In this document: positions 34,564-45,492 of the stretch, one piece after another
How positions within the stretch are numbered: position 1 is the stretch's first letter
Layout: the number at the start of each line of letters is the position of its first letter
Assembly: GCA_025175895.1 (NCBI GenBank)
Contig: CM046000.1
Span: 96,332,753 to 96,396,752 of the forward strand
DNA: 64,000 nucleotides
Reading direction: 5' to 3'
Source of the DNA: Wurfbainia villosa
Taxonomy: Eukaryota; Streptophyta; Magnoliopsida; Zingiberales; Zingiberaceae
The notes under the pieces: model-generated
The model's database searches: none
What the model was told of the DNA's origin: nothing
What the model saw: the letters and a program-made list of their open reading frames with translations, nothing else
Made by a program: the position numbers and the translations under genes

Positions 34564-35686
34564 TTCAACAATATCTAAACTAATAGTTTAATTTTGAGAA
34601 GCAAAATTCATTTCCAAATCAATCTGTAATAAAAAAAATTAGTTTCAAACAAAATCAATTAGAAAACATAGAAAAAAGAAGGAAAATAGAAGGAACTAGG
34701 CAAGAAAACAAAAAATCTTACCACAAACAGACTACAAGAGCTTGGAGTCGAAGGTCTCAGATCAGGGAGACAGCCAAGCAGGGACTGCAAGCTTGGTCTT
34801 GGAGACTACCGTATAAAACTTCCACTATAGTGGTAGAGCGTAAAAAAAAACTCACATAGAATAGCAGTATTCTCCAACAAAAAAAGAACGGACGGAAGGA
34901 GGTAATGAGCCGTGACTAATTACCAGGTGAGAAGAAGTGGGATTCGGGAAGAAACGGAGGAAGTGGTGGTGCTGTTGATGACAGGAGATGCAGATGATCG
35001 GTGAGGCAGAGGGTTGCGACTAGTGAGCAGATGACCGGTGAGGCAGAGAGTCGCGATTGACGAGCAGATGATCGGTGAGGCAGAGGGTTGCGATCGGCGA
35101 GCAGATGACCGGCGAGGCAGAGGGTGATCGGTGAGGCAGAGGGTCACGATTGGCGAGCAGATGACCAGAGAGGTAGAGGGTCGCAACTGGCGAGCAGATG
35201 ATCGGAGAGGCAGAGGGTCGCGAGGCAGACCGGAGAGGCAGAGGGTCGCGAGGCAGAACGGGGAGGCAGATGATCGGCGAGGGAAAGAGATCGAAGGCGG
35301 AGGAGAGCGAGAGAGTGGAGACGCAGTCGCGCAGAATGATAGAAGAAGGAAATAGGGTTTTGCTGCCTATTCGTGTTCGCGGATGGGATAAGGGAAAATA
35401 GGAAATCGCGGGCTTGAGAGTCGGGATTTTGATTTTCGCCGCTTGCGAGCTGCGGGAAAATGGGAAATCTCAAATCACAAATTCATGAATCGTGAAATCG
35501 CAATCCCTTCCCAGCCCGCGGGTCGACCCAGCCCGCCGCGGGTCAACCCGCGGTGGATCAAATTTTATGTGGGCTGATTTATTTAAACCCGTCAAAAAAT
35601 AAATAGATAAATCTTCAACCCAACCCGCCTAAATTATTAGGCGGGGTGGGCCAACCCGACGGGCCCAACCCAAATTGACAGGTCTA
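34564..35686 (-). other. hAT 5' region with GC-rich minisatellite
   Basis: Upstream leader of the transposase. 34975-35290 is a degenerate tandem array of GGTGAGGCAGAGGGTCGCGA and GGCGAGCAGATGA units with spacing of about 40-60 bp, shrinking to about 27 bp at the right end. 35500-35686 is the subterminal GGGTTGGGC/GGCCCACC repeat zone ending in the inverted repeat. Frames in the array are repeat artefacts. Confidence 0.75.
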
Positions 35687-36632
35687 GTTTTACTAGATTC
35701 ACAGCCTACCGGCTGCTAATCCAAGGCCTGCGATCCAAGATCACCTTCGAAGGGCAATTCACTAAAAAGATATCTTCCTCTTTGGAGGTAAGAGATGCGA
35801 TGCTTACTAATGATATGGAGGCAATAACAAGTTTACCACTCTAATAATTAAAGTACAAAGCAAAGAAAAACAAGTAAACAATAAGAATACTGACTAGAAG
35901 TAGATGATGAGGCTTGGTCAGAGTGATGTCGTAGAGCATCGGAGTATGTTATGAAAGCTTTAGCACTTGTGTAAAAATTCTACTTTAGGGTTGAGATCCT
36001 CCTCCTTTTATAACCTTTCTAGATTCATAAATTACCTTGATTTTATCCAGATATATGATAAGGATAGAGACCTATCCCTTTCAATCTCGAACTCTTATCA
36101 ATGAGGTGGCAAGAGATTGAACTTTGACTTGATGCTAAGGTTGATTCATTGACATCAGTCGACTGTGTTCCTCATCATTCGACTGGACCAGTCGACTGTA
36201 GGAAATCCCAATCCTCTGCTCTTGTACTTTGGCTCGACTCAAAGAAAGCAACTCTAGTCGATTGCTATTCTTGTCCAGTCGACTGTTACACCAAGATTAG
36301 CAACTGTACTTTTTCACTTTCATTACAAGGTTAGCACAGTATATTTGAATGTACTAGTAGTGACAATTTTTGACTGTCCGATCTCGACTTCGATATTCCC
36401 CTGGAAGCCTTAGTCAGATCGACGCCTAGGGTTGTCCCTATAAAGAGGATGCATCATTACCACCGCTCCTCACACGGAGCTTACCTTGGTCCATTTACTT
36501 AGCATCTGATTCTCCAAGGCTATTCAATTTCTGCGCACTTAACACACCACATAAGATAACAATATGACTTAACTTTGAATCTTTGCCATGATCAAAATTT
36601 AAGTTCGATTATCTAGTGCCCCTGTACCAACA

Positions 36633-36670
36633 AAAATGAGAATATGTTTCCCAAACTAATGTAGAATGTG
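36633..36670. other. Host stretch and left target duplication of the LINE
   Basis: Short AT-rich sequence after CopG. 36651-36671 (CCAAACTAATGTAGAATGTG A) matches 38332-38352 at about 18 of 21 positions, giving the LINE target duplication. Confidence 0.7.
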
Positions 36671-38330
36671 ATAACAATAATAACAATCAAGTCTTATTCT
36701 ATTAGATGAGATCGGTTATATGTATCTTTTTACATCATTGGACTCTATCCCCTATTATATCATCATTTATATTTAAATAAATTTTATTTAATTTTATCGT
36801 TGCTAATCAAATTTTCTTTGATCTTCCTCTTTCTCGTTTAATGTGTATATTTGTCATAATTTCACATCACCTAATTAGAGAATTTATTAGTCAACTAAGT
36901 ACATGTTCATACCATCTTAAACGTGTCTCTCGGAGTTTTTTCTTAATAGATACAACCCTGACTTTCTCTCTAATATTCTCATTTCTTATCTATCCATCAT
37001 TGTATATCCACACATCTATTTTAATATCCTCATTTTTACGACTCTCATCTTCTATTTATATACTCAACATTCATCTTCATATAATATAACAAGTCTAATT
37101 GTCATTTTGTAGAACTTCCCTTTAAATTTCAAAGGTACTTTAAGATCACAAAAGATATATGATGATCTCCTCTAATTCAATCATCATGCTTGTAATCTTT
37201 ATAACATATCTCTCTCAACCTCTCCATTCTTTTGCAAAAATAATTCCAACTTGTTATCTCTTATTTTAATAAATATCTCATTACATCTTATATTGCTAAA
37301 AAAACTTAAATTCCATATATTCTAGTTTTACTCTACTAAGATTAAAACCTTTCACTTTCAGCATTTCTCACCTAGATTTGAGTTTAACATTTACTTCTTC
37401 TCGTGTCTTATCTACCAAAATAATATTTTCTACAAATAACATGCATTATAGTATCACATCTTAGATGTATCAAGTGAGTTAATCTATGATTAATATAAAA
37501 AATAAATATTTAAAGATGATCCTTAATATAACCTTATCTTTATAGGAAACGTTTTGATTAATCCGTCTGGAGTCTTCACTTTTGTCATTACATCCTCGTA
37601 CATATTCTTAATTATTTTAATAAATGCTATGCTAACACTTTTCTTTTATAGAATTCTTTATATAATTTTTCTCATGACTTCATCATAAATTTTTTTTAGG
37701 TCGACGATTATCATGTGCAAGACTTGCTTTTTATATTAAATTGAATTTTTGTCACCGTAGTCTTCTTTCTTAGTCTTTTTTATATTCCCTTTTCTAAAAT
37801 TTCATGGTATAACTCATTAGCTTAATATCCTTATAATTTATACAATTTTATATATCTCCTTTATTTTTGTATAAGGAAACTCAAGTACTTACTCTCCAAT
37901 AATTAGATTTTTTTTTTGTTTTCAATATCAGGTTGAATAACTTCACAAATTATTCAATATTTTGCTTTCCTAAGCACTTCCATTTCTCTATTAGAATATT
38001 ATCTGGTTCAACTACTTTTTTATTTTGTATCCCATTTAAAGCATTCTACTTTTGAAGTTTGAATTCTACAATAAAATTTTAAATTTCTATACTTCTCTAA
38101 CATATTTAAATTACTCAAGTTAAGTTGGTCATCTATATCTTTATTAAAAAGTTAATGAAAATACCTCTTCCATCGCTCTTTTATTTTCTTATTATTTAGT
38201 AATGCCCTATTACATTCATCTTTAATACATCTTATTTGGATAAAATCTTGTCTTTCTCTCTCTAATTTTAGCTATTCGATAAATATCTTTTTTCTTTTTT
38301 TTTTTTGTATCCTACTGTCAATATAAGCAT
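36671..38330 (-). mobile_element. RTE-type LINE, 5'-truncated
   Basis: Minus-strand coding is degenerate but recognisable: FIKIIKNMYEDVMTKVKTP (37640-37550) from the RT palm, a decayed ADDI box near 37430, then LRWYEHV (about 36925) and KRERGRSKK (about 36840), the C-terminal blocks of plant RTE elements. The 3' end near 36671 carries TTGTTATTGTTA, a short repeat tail typical of RTE. Target duplications of about 20 bp flank it. The 5' end, with endonuclease, is missing. No open frame survives. Confidence 0.8.
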
Positions 38331-38383
38331 TCAAAACTAACATAGAATGTGAAACATTGAATAAACTAACACACTCCCAACCA
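38331..38383. other. Right target duplication of the LINE and left flank of the MULE-like element
   Basis: 38332-38352 repeats 36651-36671. TCCCAACCA (38375-38383) pairs with CCCCAACCA (39107-39115), a 9-bp duplication with one mismatch. Confidence 0.65.
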
Positions 38384-39106
38384 AGGTTTAAAGTTTTGAC
38401 CCGTATTGAGAATTTGGTTCGCGATCGGAATGATACAGTTTCGATATCGTATCGTGCTATATCGGTAAATTTCGATAATTTTTAAATATAAAAAATGAAA
38501 ATTTTAATTTAAATATTAAAAATAAATAAAATAATTATGGAAAGAAAAATATAAAAAAATTAATTATAATAGTAAAATTAATTTAAATAGGATTAAAAAA
38601 TAAAATAAATTTTAATAATAATAAAATTATTATTCATAATATATAAATTAATAAAATAAATTTTAAAATAATTTATGAAATAAATTTTAAAATAATTTAT
38701 GAAATATTTTTAAATTAATAAGATAAATTTATTAAATTTTAATTGTTTTAATTAATTTTTCATATAGTTTGAACTATATTTTGGGATGTTGATTATTAAA
38801 ACAGTTCAAATCCCACAATGTCAATGGTTGTGCTTGCTCGTGGAGGCGCCACGCTTGCTGTGGAGGCTGTGCAAAGCTGTCGGGACCTTCGGAGGTTGCG
38901 CGACCTTCGCTGGGGCTGCGGAGGTCGTGCGACGTCACTGCATCCAATGTGGAGGTCGCACAACATCGCTGTGGCCCTCGCAGAGGCCGTCGTGGCCTCG
39001 CACAAAGCTGCGCGACATCGGTACCACTTGTACCAGTGTCGGACGACTGACGAAATGATAAATTCTACCTGTATCACCCGGCACGGGTCGAGATTTCATA
39101 CCATGC
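38384..39106. mobile_element. MULE-like non-autonomous element, 723 bp
   Basis: Ends are inverted and related: left AGGTTTAAAGTTTTGACCCG against right (reversed) GGTATGAAATCTCGACCCGT. A 9-bp near-perfect target duplication fits Mutator-like elements. The inside has an AT-rich half (38470-38780) and a GC-rich half (38815-39025) with repeated GGAGG(C/T)..GTGCGAC units. No transposase; frames in the GC-rich half look like repeat artefacts. Confidence 0.65.
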
Positions 39107-39115
39107 CCCCAACCA

Positions 39116-40622
39116 TATTAAATTAGATAAAAGCATAGCTAAATTAACCAAACCATGCTCTATGATGAAGCTTCAATTCATACAAAAGCATACCCAAGAG
39201 GTTGCTACAATTATCCCTCATCTTCCATATCAGCTTGCACAAAACATAATCCACTAAAAATCAAACCAAGAAGTTGCTACAACTATACCTCATCATCCGT
39301 ATCACCATGAAGCAACATTCATGTTATCCAAAGTAACAACCATTGGGATATATCTATCAATATAAGGAAGATGGATTGAAGTAACTTCAGCCACAAGGGA
39401 GAATATGTCCATATAATCATCACTATGTAACTGTATATTTTCTTCATCACCCACTCAAACTTTAACTCTTATCAATTGAGCCAGAAGGGATGTTTTAGTA
39501 ATATACATCCACTTGCAATTAACAATAGACTTGCCAAAGGAAGAGAAATTAATTCCCTAGTTCCATTTGAATGCAACGGTTCCATCTCAACTATCACAAT
39601 TTATCTCCACCGTAAATCAAATAGAGCCTAGGGCTAGGAGATAGATTGGAAAATCTCAAGAAAATCAAAAGAAATAAAATAGCATTTCAAGGGGGCAAGG
39701 AAGCATGAAAGATAGATCTCATGTGGTGCACTTGTGAGTTTATAGCACAGGAAAGTGTCAAATGAAAAGTTCTAGTATGGTAGTGGAGTCTTGAAGAGCA
39801 ACAACAACATGCTCAATTCATGGTCATTTGTTTCAAATCTGTAGCGGCTGAATTTCTAGTGTTAGTCATTCTAGGTTTATAGTGGATGAAACTTGAGTTT
39901 CTAGTTGCATCCATTCTGCAGTGGAAGATCATGGGTTAGACAACAGAATAGGCATAGGAAGTGCCATAACTAGAGGCTAAAGCATGGTAGTTGAGACTGG
40001 AGAAAAAAATTCAGAGTAAAATTGACTGAAGTGAAAGCCCTATGTAACTTAGGTGAATAACAATATACATTCTTTAGACAAGAAGAATAACAGAAGACTT
40101 AGTTAACAGTTATCCTTTATAAGAGGATAAAATATGGACAAAACAAGTGCATCTACACGTGGTGGGAGACTTACGTAGAATCACAAGGAAATAATAGAAA
40201 AGGACAATTGATCATGAAGAATAGAAGAGCGCATGTGGGCTTTAAGATAATGTGTCATGAGAACAACATCATCCAAAAACTACAGAAAGGACTCTCACAT
40301 CAAGTGATAAAGTTCTTACAGTCTCAACCAAAAGTGAATTATTTTTTCTGCAACAATGTTCAGTTGAGGTGTATGTGAGTAAGATGACTTATGAGAACAG
40401 TTTGACTTGAAAGAAAAAAGTGAAATATGCATGAGTACTCTTTGCCATTATCAATGTTTAACATCCTTATGAGGACAAAAACATTTCTTTCATCTCAGTA
40501 CAAAAGAAGAGAAGATCAAGAGAACTTCACACTACTCTTTCATTAAGAAAAATAACACAGTTGAGTATCTTCTGTATTCATTGCAAGCTGGATGTGTCCT
40601 AAGCAACAATGCATTTAAAGAT
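39116..40622 (-). pseudogene. CopH: degenerate Copia integrase and RT
   Basis: Minus-strand reading gives GAG pre-integrase (HPSLQKIQKI-like, about 40610-40560), integrase core remnants (SSYSHTPQLNIVAEK, about 40380-40330), and RT start (CKWMYITKT, about 39510; DYMDIFSLVAEVTSI, about 39400). A duplicated TTGCTACAA segment of about 70 bp lies at 39200-39300. Stops are frequent. The upstream half continues at 63523 beyond GypE. LTRs are not seen. Confidence 0.72.
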
Positions 40623-40659
40623 TGATGTGAGCAAAATATATAGGGTTTTAGGGTAGTTT

Positions 40660-41613
40660 CTTGATCTCTCCTTTGCACCAAGCTAGGTGGATGTAATCTC
40701 TTTACAATCCCTCTTCTTACAGTAGAATGAAATAATAGCAAGTAAGAAGAGTGGAAATTCTTTAGGGCACTTTGGGAGAAGGTTAGAGCATAAGCATTAG
40801 CCTCCCAAAGCCCAACACCCTCTCTTTTTATAGAGAGGGCTGATTTCTTCCCATTGGTCACCACCAGTCGACTGTTGCCCTTGACAGTCGACTGCCGCCA
40901 CTACAACGACCTCCGAACACGTCGGATCCCGACCGTTGTAGTCCAACGGATCCCTTGGCAGTCGACTGATGCATCCATCAGTCGACTGATGCCTCGTAGT
41001 CGACCGTCACCGGCTACGAGCGCCTGCGGCCCAAACCCTCTTGACCACCGATCGCCATAAGCAATCGACCGATGAGTCTTGGCAATGATCGCCAACATAT
41101 GACAATGATCATTCTGGCCCAAAACCACTCGGCCGATACAATGAACCTGCTCAACTCGAGCAATGACCGACATCGAAAACTCATCCGACACTTAGCCAAA
41201 TGACCAAGTTTCACCTAGGAGCACTACCCCTTCCCGGATTACATTCGCTCACTCTCATCCCTCGGAGTCCCTCGCCTTTGAAGTTATCTTCGTCCGGCCA
41301 CGTCCCTCGGATGCGCCAAGTGCACGGCTCTGCAGCGCCATCCTTCGCATCTCGCCCTGATGTCTACTTCCTCTGGCTTCACTCCAAGCTCCTCGTCCGG
41401 CGGTCTCTCGGATGCTCCAAGCGCACGACTTCCACAAAGCCATCCTTCAACCACTCAAGGACTGAGTCATGAGAGGTGAAACTCGGCAAGGCTCCATGTG
41501 CGAATTACTAAGTCCTGCAAGACTCCAACGCACATATCAAATCACAATAATAACCTAACTTAAACCCTTTGCCACACACATCAAAACCATATCAAGGATT
41601 GATTGCACTAACA
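40660..41613 (-). repeat. TG-F 3' LTR
   Basis: CTTGATCTCTCC...GCACTAACA. TATA (minus CTATAAAAAG) at 40824-40833; CAGTCGACTG palindromes at about 40865-41000, then a patch with GATCG-type words (41045-41120). The outer end is CTTGAT rather than TG, so the exact terminus is uncertain by two bases. Confidence 0.88.
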
Positions 41614-42741
41614 ATCTTCCCCTTTTTGATGTGTGGCAATCCGTTTAAGTTAGGTAAAAACATTTGATACAATATTAAGAAAGGAAAGCATGTAAATAAC
41701 ATGATTAGCAACTCTCCCCCTTAATACATGAAACTCCCCCTAAATATAATTTCCCCTTACTTAAACATATATATTTCTCCTCCTTTGACACCATAAAAAA
41801 TAATTAACAAAGTTTATACAGCATGACATCAAGTCTAGAGAGAAACATAAACCAAAAACATGCCTTAAAAGTTTTGGTGAGCGATCATTGCTATCAAGTA
41901 TGTGATTGATTGACACAATGAAATCCGAATTTCTGATTTTCTGGATGAATTTCATAAATACACTATAAATTTCAGAAAATTCACAAAATAGTGAAATTTG
42001 GGGAACACATTTCTTTTAGGGTTCTTTATCAATGAAAAATAGTTTTCCATGAAAAAATATTATATTTTCAAGGATTTGCCAAAAATCCAAAAGCTTTAAA
42101 AACAACTAGTGTTTTGATCAAGTTAGTATCACATTTAACACCTAGTTTTGGTTTGAATTGTTTCAAAACATGAACACACAAATTTTAAAATAAGAAATTG
42201 TTTTGAAAACATATGAAATATCCAACCATGATCTTTGGGCAATATGTCTATGAATTAAAAATAAGTCTTCCCCATGATTGGTCTATTATTGCTATTTTGA
42301 TACTTTAAATGACCATCTAAATGCCATAAGCATTAGTGGACATTTGTAACATCCTAACATCTCACTCATGCTAAGTTTTCAATCAAGGTAGCCTATGGTG
42401 AGTGTGAGATGTATCCTAAAGATATTTGTATATACTTAACCATTATTTTCATGCAATTCTATACAAGGTTAAGTATCATCCTAATATCCCACATGATCAT
42501 AAAAGCATATATGTATGAATTTCATATTATGACCATGAGACAAATGTATTCATCAAATTGTGATCATGCATTAGGTATTACATCATGATAATAAGTCAAA
42601 TATCACCTAAAGCATGATTTCTCTATTTATAGGTGCATTATCATCACCTAACACTATTTCAAAAATATTGTCCCGCCATCCTAAGTCAACCAAACATATG
42701 ATATAGATGAAATTCTTATGGTTGACTATCCTAGGGTTTTC
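41614..42741 (-). other. TG-F noncoding tail
   Basis: No coding domain. Purine tract at 41614-41630 (minus CAAAAAGGGGAAGATT). The H1-type stem CATCTCAC/GTGAGATG is at 42358-42411, followed in sense by TTAGGAT as in the other elements. Sense sequence around 42270-42160 (ATCATGGGGAAGACTT, ATGTTTTCAAAACA) is alignable with the TG-D tail between H1 and H2. Confidence 0.65.
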
Positions 42742-44470
42742 CTAACCCTTTAGGATGGATTTAGGAAGCCAAAATAAGTTCTTTCCTATGGGATTCACTA
42801 AATACTCCTTAGGGATCCATTTTCTAGCTATTACCTTCTTTTTGTCTTGACCCCTAGCAATTAAGCATTTATAGGCCTTTTCATTTTTATTTTCTTTATA
42901 TCCTAGGCCTTTCTTATTGAAACTTGCTCTTTGGCTCCCTATGATCATGTTAAGAGTGTTGGAGCCAATTGTAAACTTTTCTAGGGCCTTGGTCAAATGA
43001 TCTACTCTCTCTCTTAAAGCCCTATTTACTTCTATGCATGCATCATTAACATCAAATGACATATAAAGATCATGTGAGCATGCATCATTTAAGCTAGAAG
43101 AAATATTATCATTTACATTTAAGCATGCTTTTTCTAATTTTTCTTCTAAATCCTTAATTTGATCTAGCATGCATTTGTTTTTCTTCTTGGCTCTAAATAG
43201 ATCCTTAGTAAGACTAGAAATCATGGAAACTATTTTACTTGGTGAAAGGTTCGTTACCATAGTTTCCATGTCTTCTTCTTCTTCAGATGAGGATGGTAAA
43301 GAAGCTCCCCCTTCACTCGAGCTCTCCTCACTTGTGCTTGATCCTTCATTTTCGGAGAAGGATGAGTCTAGGTCGTCAAATGCCATCAATGCAAGATTGG
43401 TGACAAAGGCATTCTCCTCTTCCAATGATGATGATGATGATGAAGAGGAGGGATCATCCCATGTCCTTGCCTTGAGTGCTTTGACCTTCCCTTTTTCCTT
43501 GGCATTCTTCTCTTCTTCTTTCTTCTTGCTCCCATTCTTCTTCTTCTTTCTTTTTCCTCTCCTCTTTACTCTTGTTTAGGAGGGGACAATTATCCCTTAT
43601 ATGTCCTTCTCCTTGGCAATTGTAGCAAATTACCTTCCCCCTTGGTCTTCTTCTCCTATCATTGGTTTTATTAAATTTAAAACTTTTTAATGCACGTCTT
43701 ACCCTCCTTACCATATAGGCTTCTTCCGTGCTATCCATGGAGGAGGATGAGGGTGCTTCATCGGAGGAGGAGGGAGTCTCCATCTTCTTCTTCCCCTTGT
43801 TGGCCAAAAGTGCCACTCCTCTTGAAGGTTGAAACCTTAGCTCTTCTACTATTCCTTCGAGCCTTGTTTCGTGGAGCTCCATGGTTGAGAAGAACTCCTC
43901 CAAGGCACTCACTTCTAGGTTCTTTGACATGTAGAAGGAGTCCACCATTGAACTCCATTTCGATGATCAGGGAAAAGCGTCTATTGCTTTCATAAGCATA
44001 TCCCGGTTCGAAAGTATTTCTCCTACACTTGTTAGCCCAATTAAAATTTCTTTAAACCTAGAATGTAATGATGTTACCTTTTCTCCATTTTCTAATTTGA
44101 TGTTTGATAGTTGGGAGCGGAGGAGGTCTCTCCTTGCAAGCTTGGCCTCGGAAGTGCCTTCATGGAGTTCCACCAATCTCTCCCACATTTCCTTGGCACT
44201 AGAGCACTCCCTAATCCGGTTGATCTCTTGTTGGGGGAGCACATTGAAGAGGTGGTGCTTGGCCTTTGAATTTGCAAGGTGCTCCTCCCTTTACTTTTTA
44301 GTCCACCTTGACTTCTATATTGGTTCACCCTCTTCATCCCTAGGCATCTACAAACCGTTTTCCATTATAAGCATAATATCAAAATCAGTTTCAAAGAATA
44401 CCTCCATTCTCTTCTTCCACCAAGAGAATTCTCCTTCAAATTTCGGTGGATGAATGTTGGAGCCGGCCAT
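42742..44470 (-). pseudogene. TG-F gag
   Basis: Starts at 44470 (MAGSNIHPPKFEGEFSWW) with shifts. Core blocks: AKHHLFNVLPQQEINRI-like, SSAKEMWERLVELHEGTS, RRDLLRSQLSNIKLENGE. Then the CCHC knuckle CYNCQGEGHIRDNC (about 43640-43600), an acidic/Ser-rich region, a coiled coil and the end WIPKEYLVNPIGKNLFWLPK. The end block matches TG-A/B/D gag ends, showing common ancestry. The frame is broken near 43960, 43450 and 44090. Confidence 0.9.
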
Positions 44471-44519
44471 CTTTTGATAAAGTGCTTGTTGCGGCAGTTA
44501 GTCCTCGACAAGCGACTTG

Positions 44520-44531
44520 GCTCTAATACCA
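44520..44531 (-). promoter_or_regulatory. TG-F primer binding site
   Basis: Minus TGGTATTAGAGC, one change from the tRNA-Met site, directly beside the LTR. Confidence 0.9.
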
Positions 44532-45492
44532 CTTGATCTCTCCTTTGCACCAAGCTAGGTGGAGGTAACCTCTTTACAATCCCTCTTCTTACAATAGAAT
44601 GAAATAATAACAAGTAAGAAAAGTGGGAATTCTTTAGGGCACTTTGGGAGAAGGTTAGAGCATAAGCATTAGTCTCCCAAAGCCCAACACCCTCTCTTTT
44701 TATAGAGAGGGCTGATTTCTTCCCGTTGGCCGCCACCAGTCGACTGCCGCCACTACAATGGCCTCCAAACACGTCGAATCCCGATCGTTGTAGTCCAACG
44801 GATCCCTTGGCAGTCGACTGATGTATCCATCAGTCGACTGATGCCTCGTAGTCGACTGCCCAGTCGGCTACGAGCGGTTCTGTGGCCCAAACCCTCTTGA
44901 CCAATCGACTGCTACCATCAGCCGATCGATAATCTTAGCGATCATCGCCAACATATAATGATCGCTGGCGGCCCAAAACCACTCGATCGGATACGGTCGA
45001 ACGTTCGACTTAGAAGCGATCATTGTCATTCCATGGCAGTCGACTGATGTCGGGAAAACTCATCCGACACTTAGCCAAATGGCCAAGTTTCACCTAGGAG
45101 CACTATCCCTTCCCGGGTTACATTCGCTCACTCTCATCCCTCGGAGTCCCTCGCCTTTGAAGTTATCTTCGTCCGGCCACGTCCCTCTGATGCGTCAAGC
45201 GCACGGCTCTGCAGTGCCATCCTTCGTGTCTCGCCTTGAAGTCTACTTCCTTCGGCTTCACTCCAAGCTCCTCGTCCGGCGGTCCCTCGGATGCTCCAAG
45301 CGCATGGCTTCTGTAAAGCCATCCTTCACCGACTCAAGGATCGAGTCATGAGAGGTGAAACTCGCCAAGGCTCCATGTGTGAATTACTAAGTCCTGCAAG
45401 ATTCCAACGCACATATCAAATCACAATAACAACCTAACTTAAACCCTTTGCCACACACATCAAAACCATATCAAGGATTGATTGCACTAACA
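44532..45492 (-). repeat. TG-F 5' LTR
   Basis: Collinear with 40660-41613. TATA (minus) at about 44695-44704. CAGTCGACTG palindromes at about 44737-44870 and 45036, flanking a GATCG-rich patch at 44920-45030. Confidence 0.9.

Larger units (their letters stand above)
29989..35686 (-). mobile_element. hAT DNA transposon carrying host exons
   Basis: 5698 bp with an 8-bp target duplication GTTTTACT (29981-29988 and 35687-35694). Terminal inverted repeats are imperfect: TAGAACTATCA on the left against TAGACCTGTCA read inward from the right, both leading into GGGCC/GGGTT-rich subterminal sequence. It encodes a BED-type transposase (minus strand, 32553-34563) and downstream of it carries exons of two unrelated plant genes. 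Transposase frames are broken. Confidence 0.93.
28557..36632 (-). mobile_element. CopG: composite Copia remnant with two unlike LTRs
   Basis: Left LTR 28557-29639, about 210 bp of leader with the start of gag, a primer site, and right LTR 29850-36632 (split by the hAT). The two LTRs are only loosely alike, and the flanking bases (CCAAT left, AAAAT right) do not match, so this is not one intact insertion. The junction at about 29634-29640 lies at ATTGG shared by gag and LTR start. Ectopic recombination between two related elements is the simplest reading. Confidence 0.75.
29850..36632 (-). repeat. CopG right LTR (5' LTR), split by hAT
   Basis: LTR pieces are 29850-29988 and 35687-36632: TGTTGGACCGAAAAATGCTAG...TGTACCAACA. 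U5 block GCTAGAAGGGGGGGGG at the start. TATA (minus) at about 36005-36012; CAGTCGACTG and decayed copies at 36157-36290. The hAT sits in the stretch just after ACAAGG. Confidence 0.85.
40660..45492 (-). mobile_element. TG-F: gag-only Copia-type element nested in GypE LTR
   Basis: 4.83 kb, LTRs 40660-41613 and 44532-45492, target duplication TAGTT(T) (40654-40659 and 45493-45498). Minus-strand order: primer site, gag (44470-42742), noncoding tail (42741-41614), purine tract, 3' LTR. No pol domain. LTR sequence is unlike TG-A/B/D, but gag layout and tail segments are related, so it is a second gag-only family. Confidence 0.9.

Noticed and set aside
34920..35473. Frames on both strands in the GC-rich zone of the hAT
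   Set aside because: They follow the tandem GGCAGAGGGTCGCGA units and have no domain.
38786..39126. Overlapping frames on both strands near 38.8-39.1 kb
   Set aside because: Compositional: GC-rich repeats in the MULE-like element give open frames on both strands.
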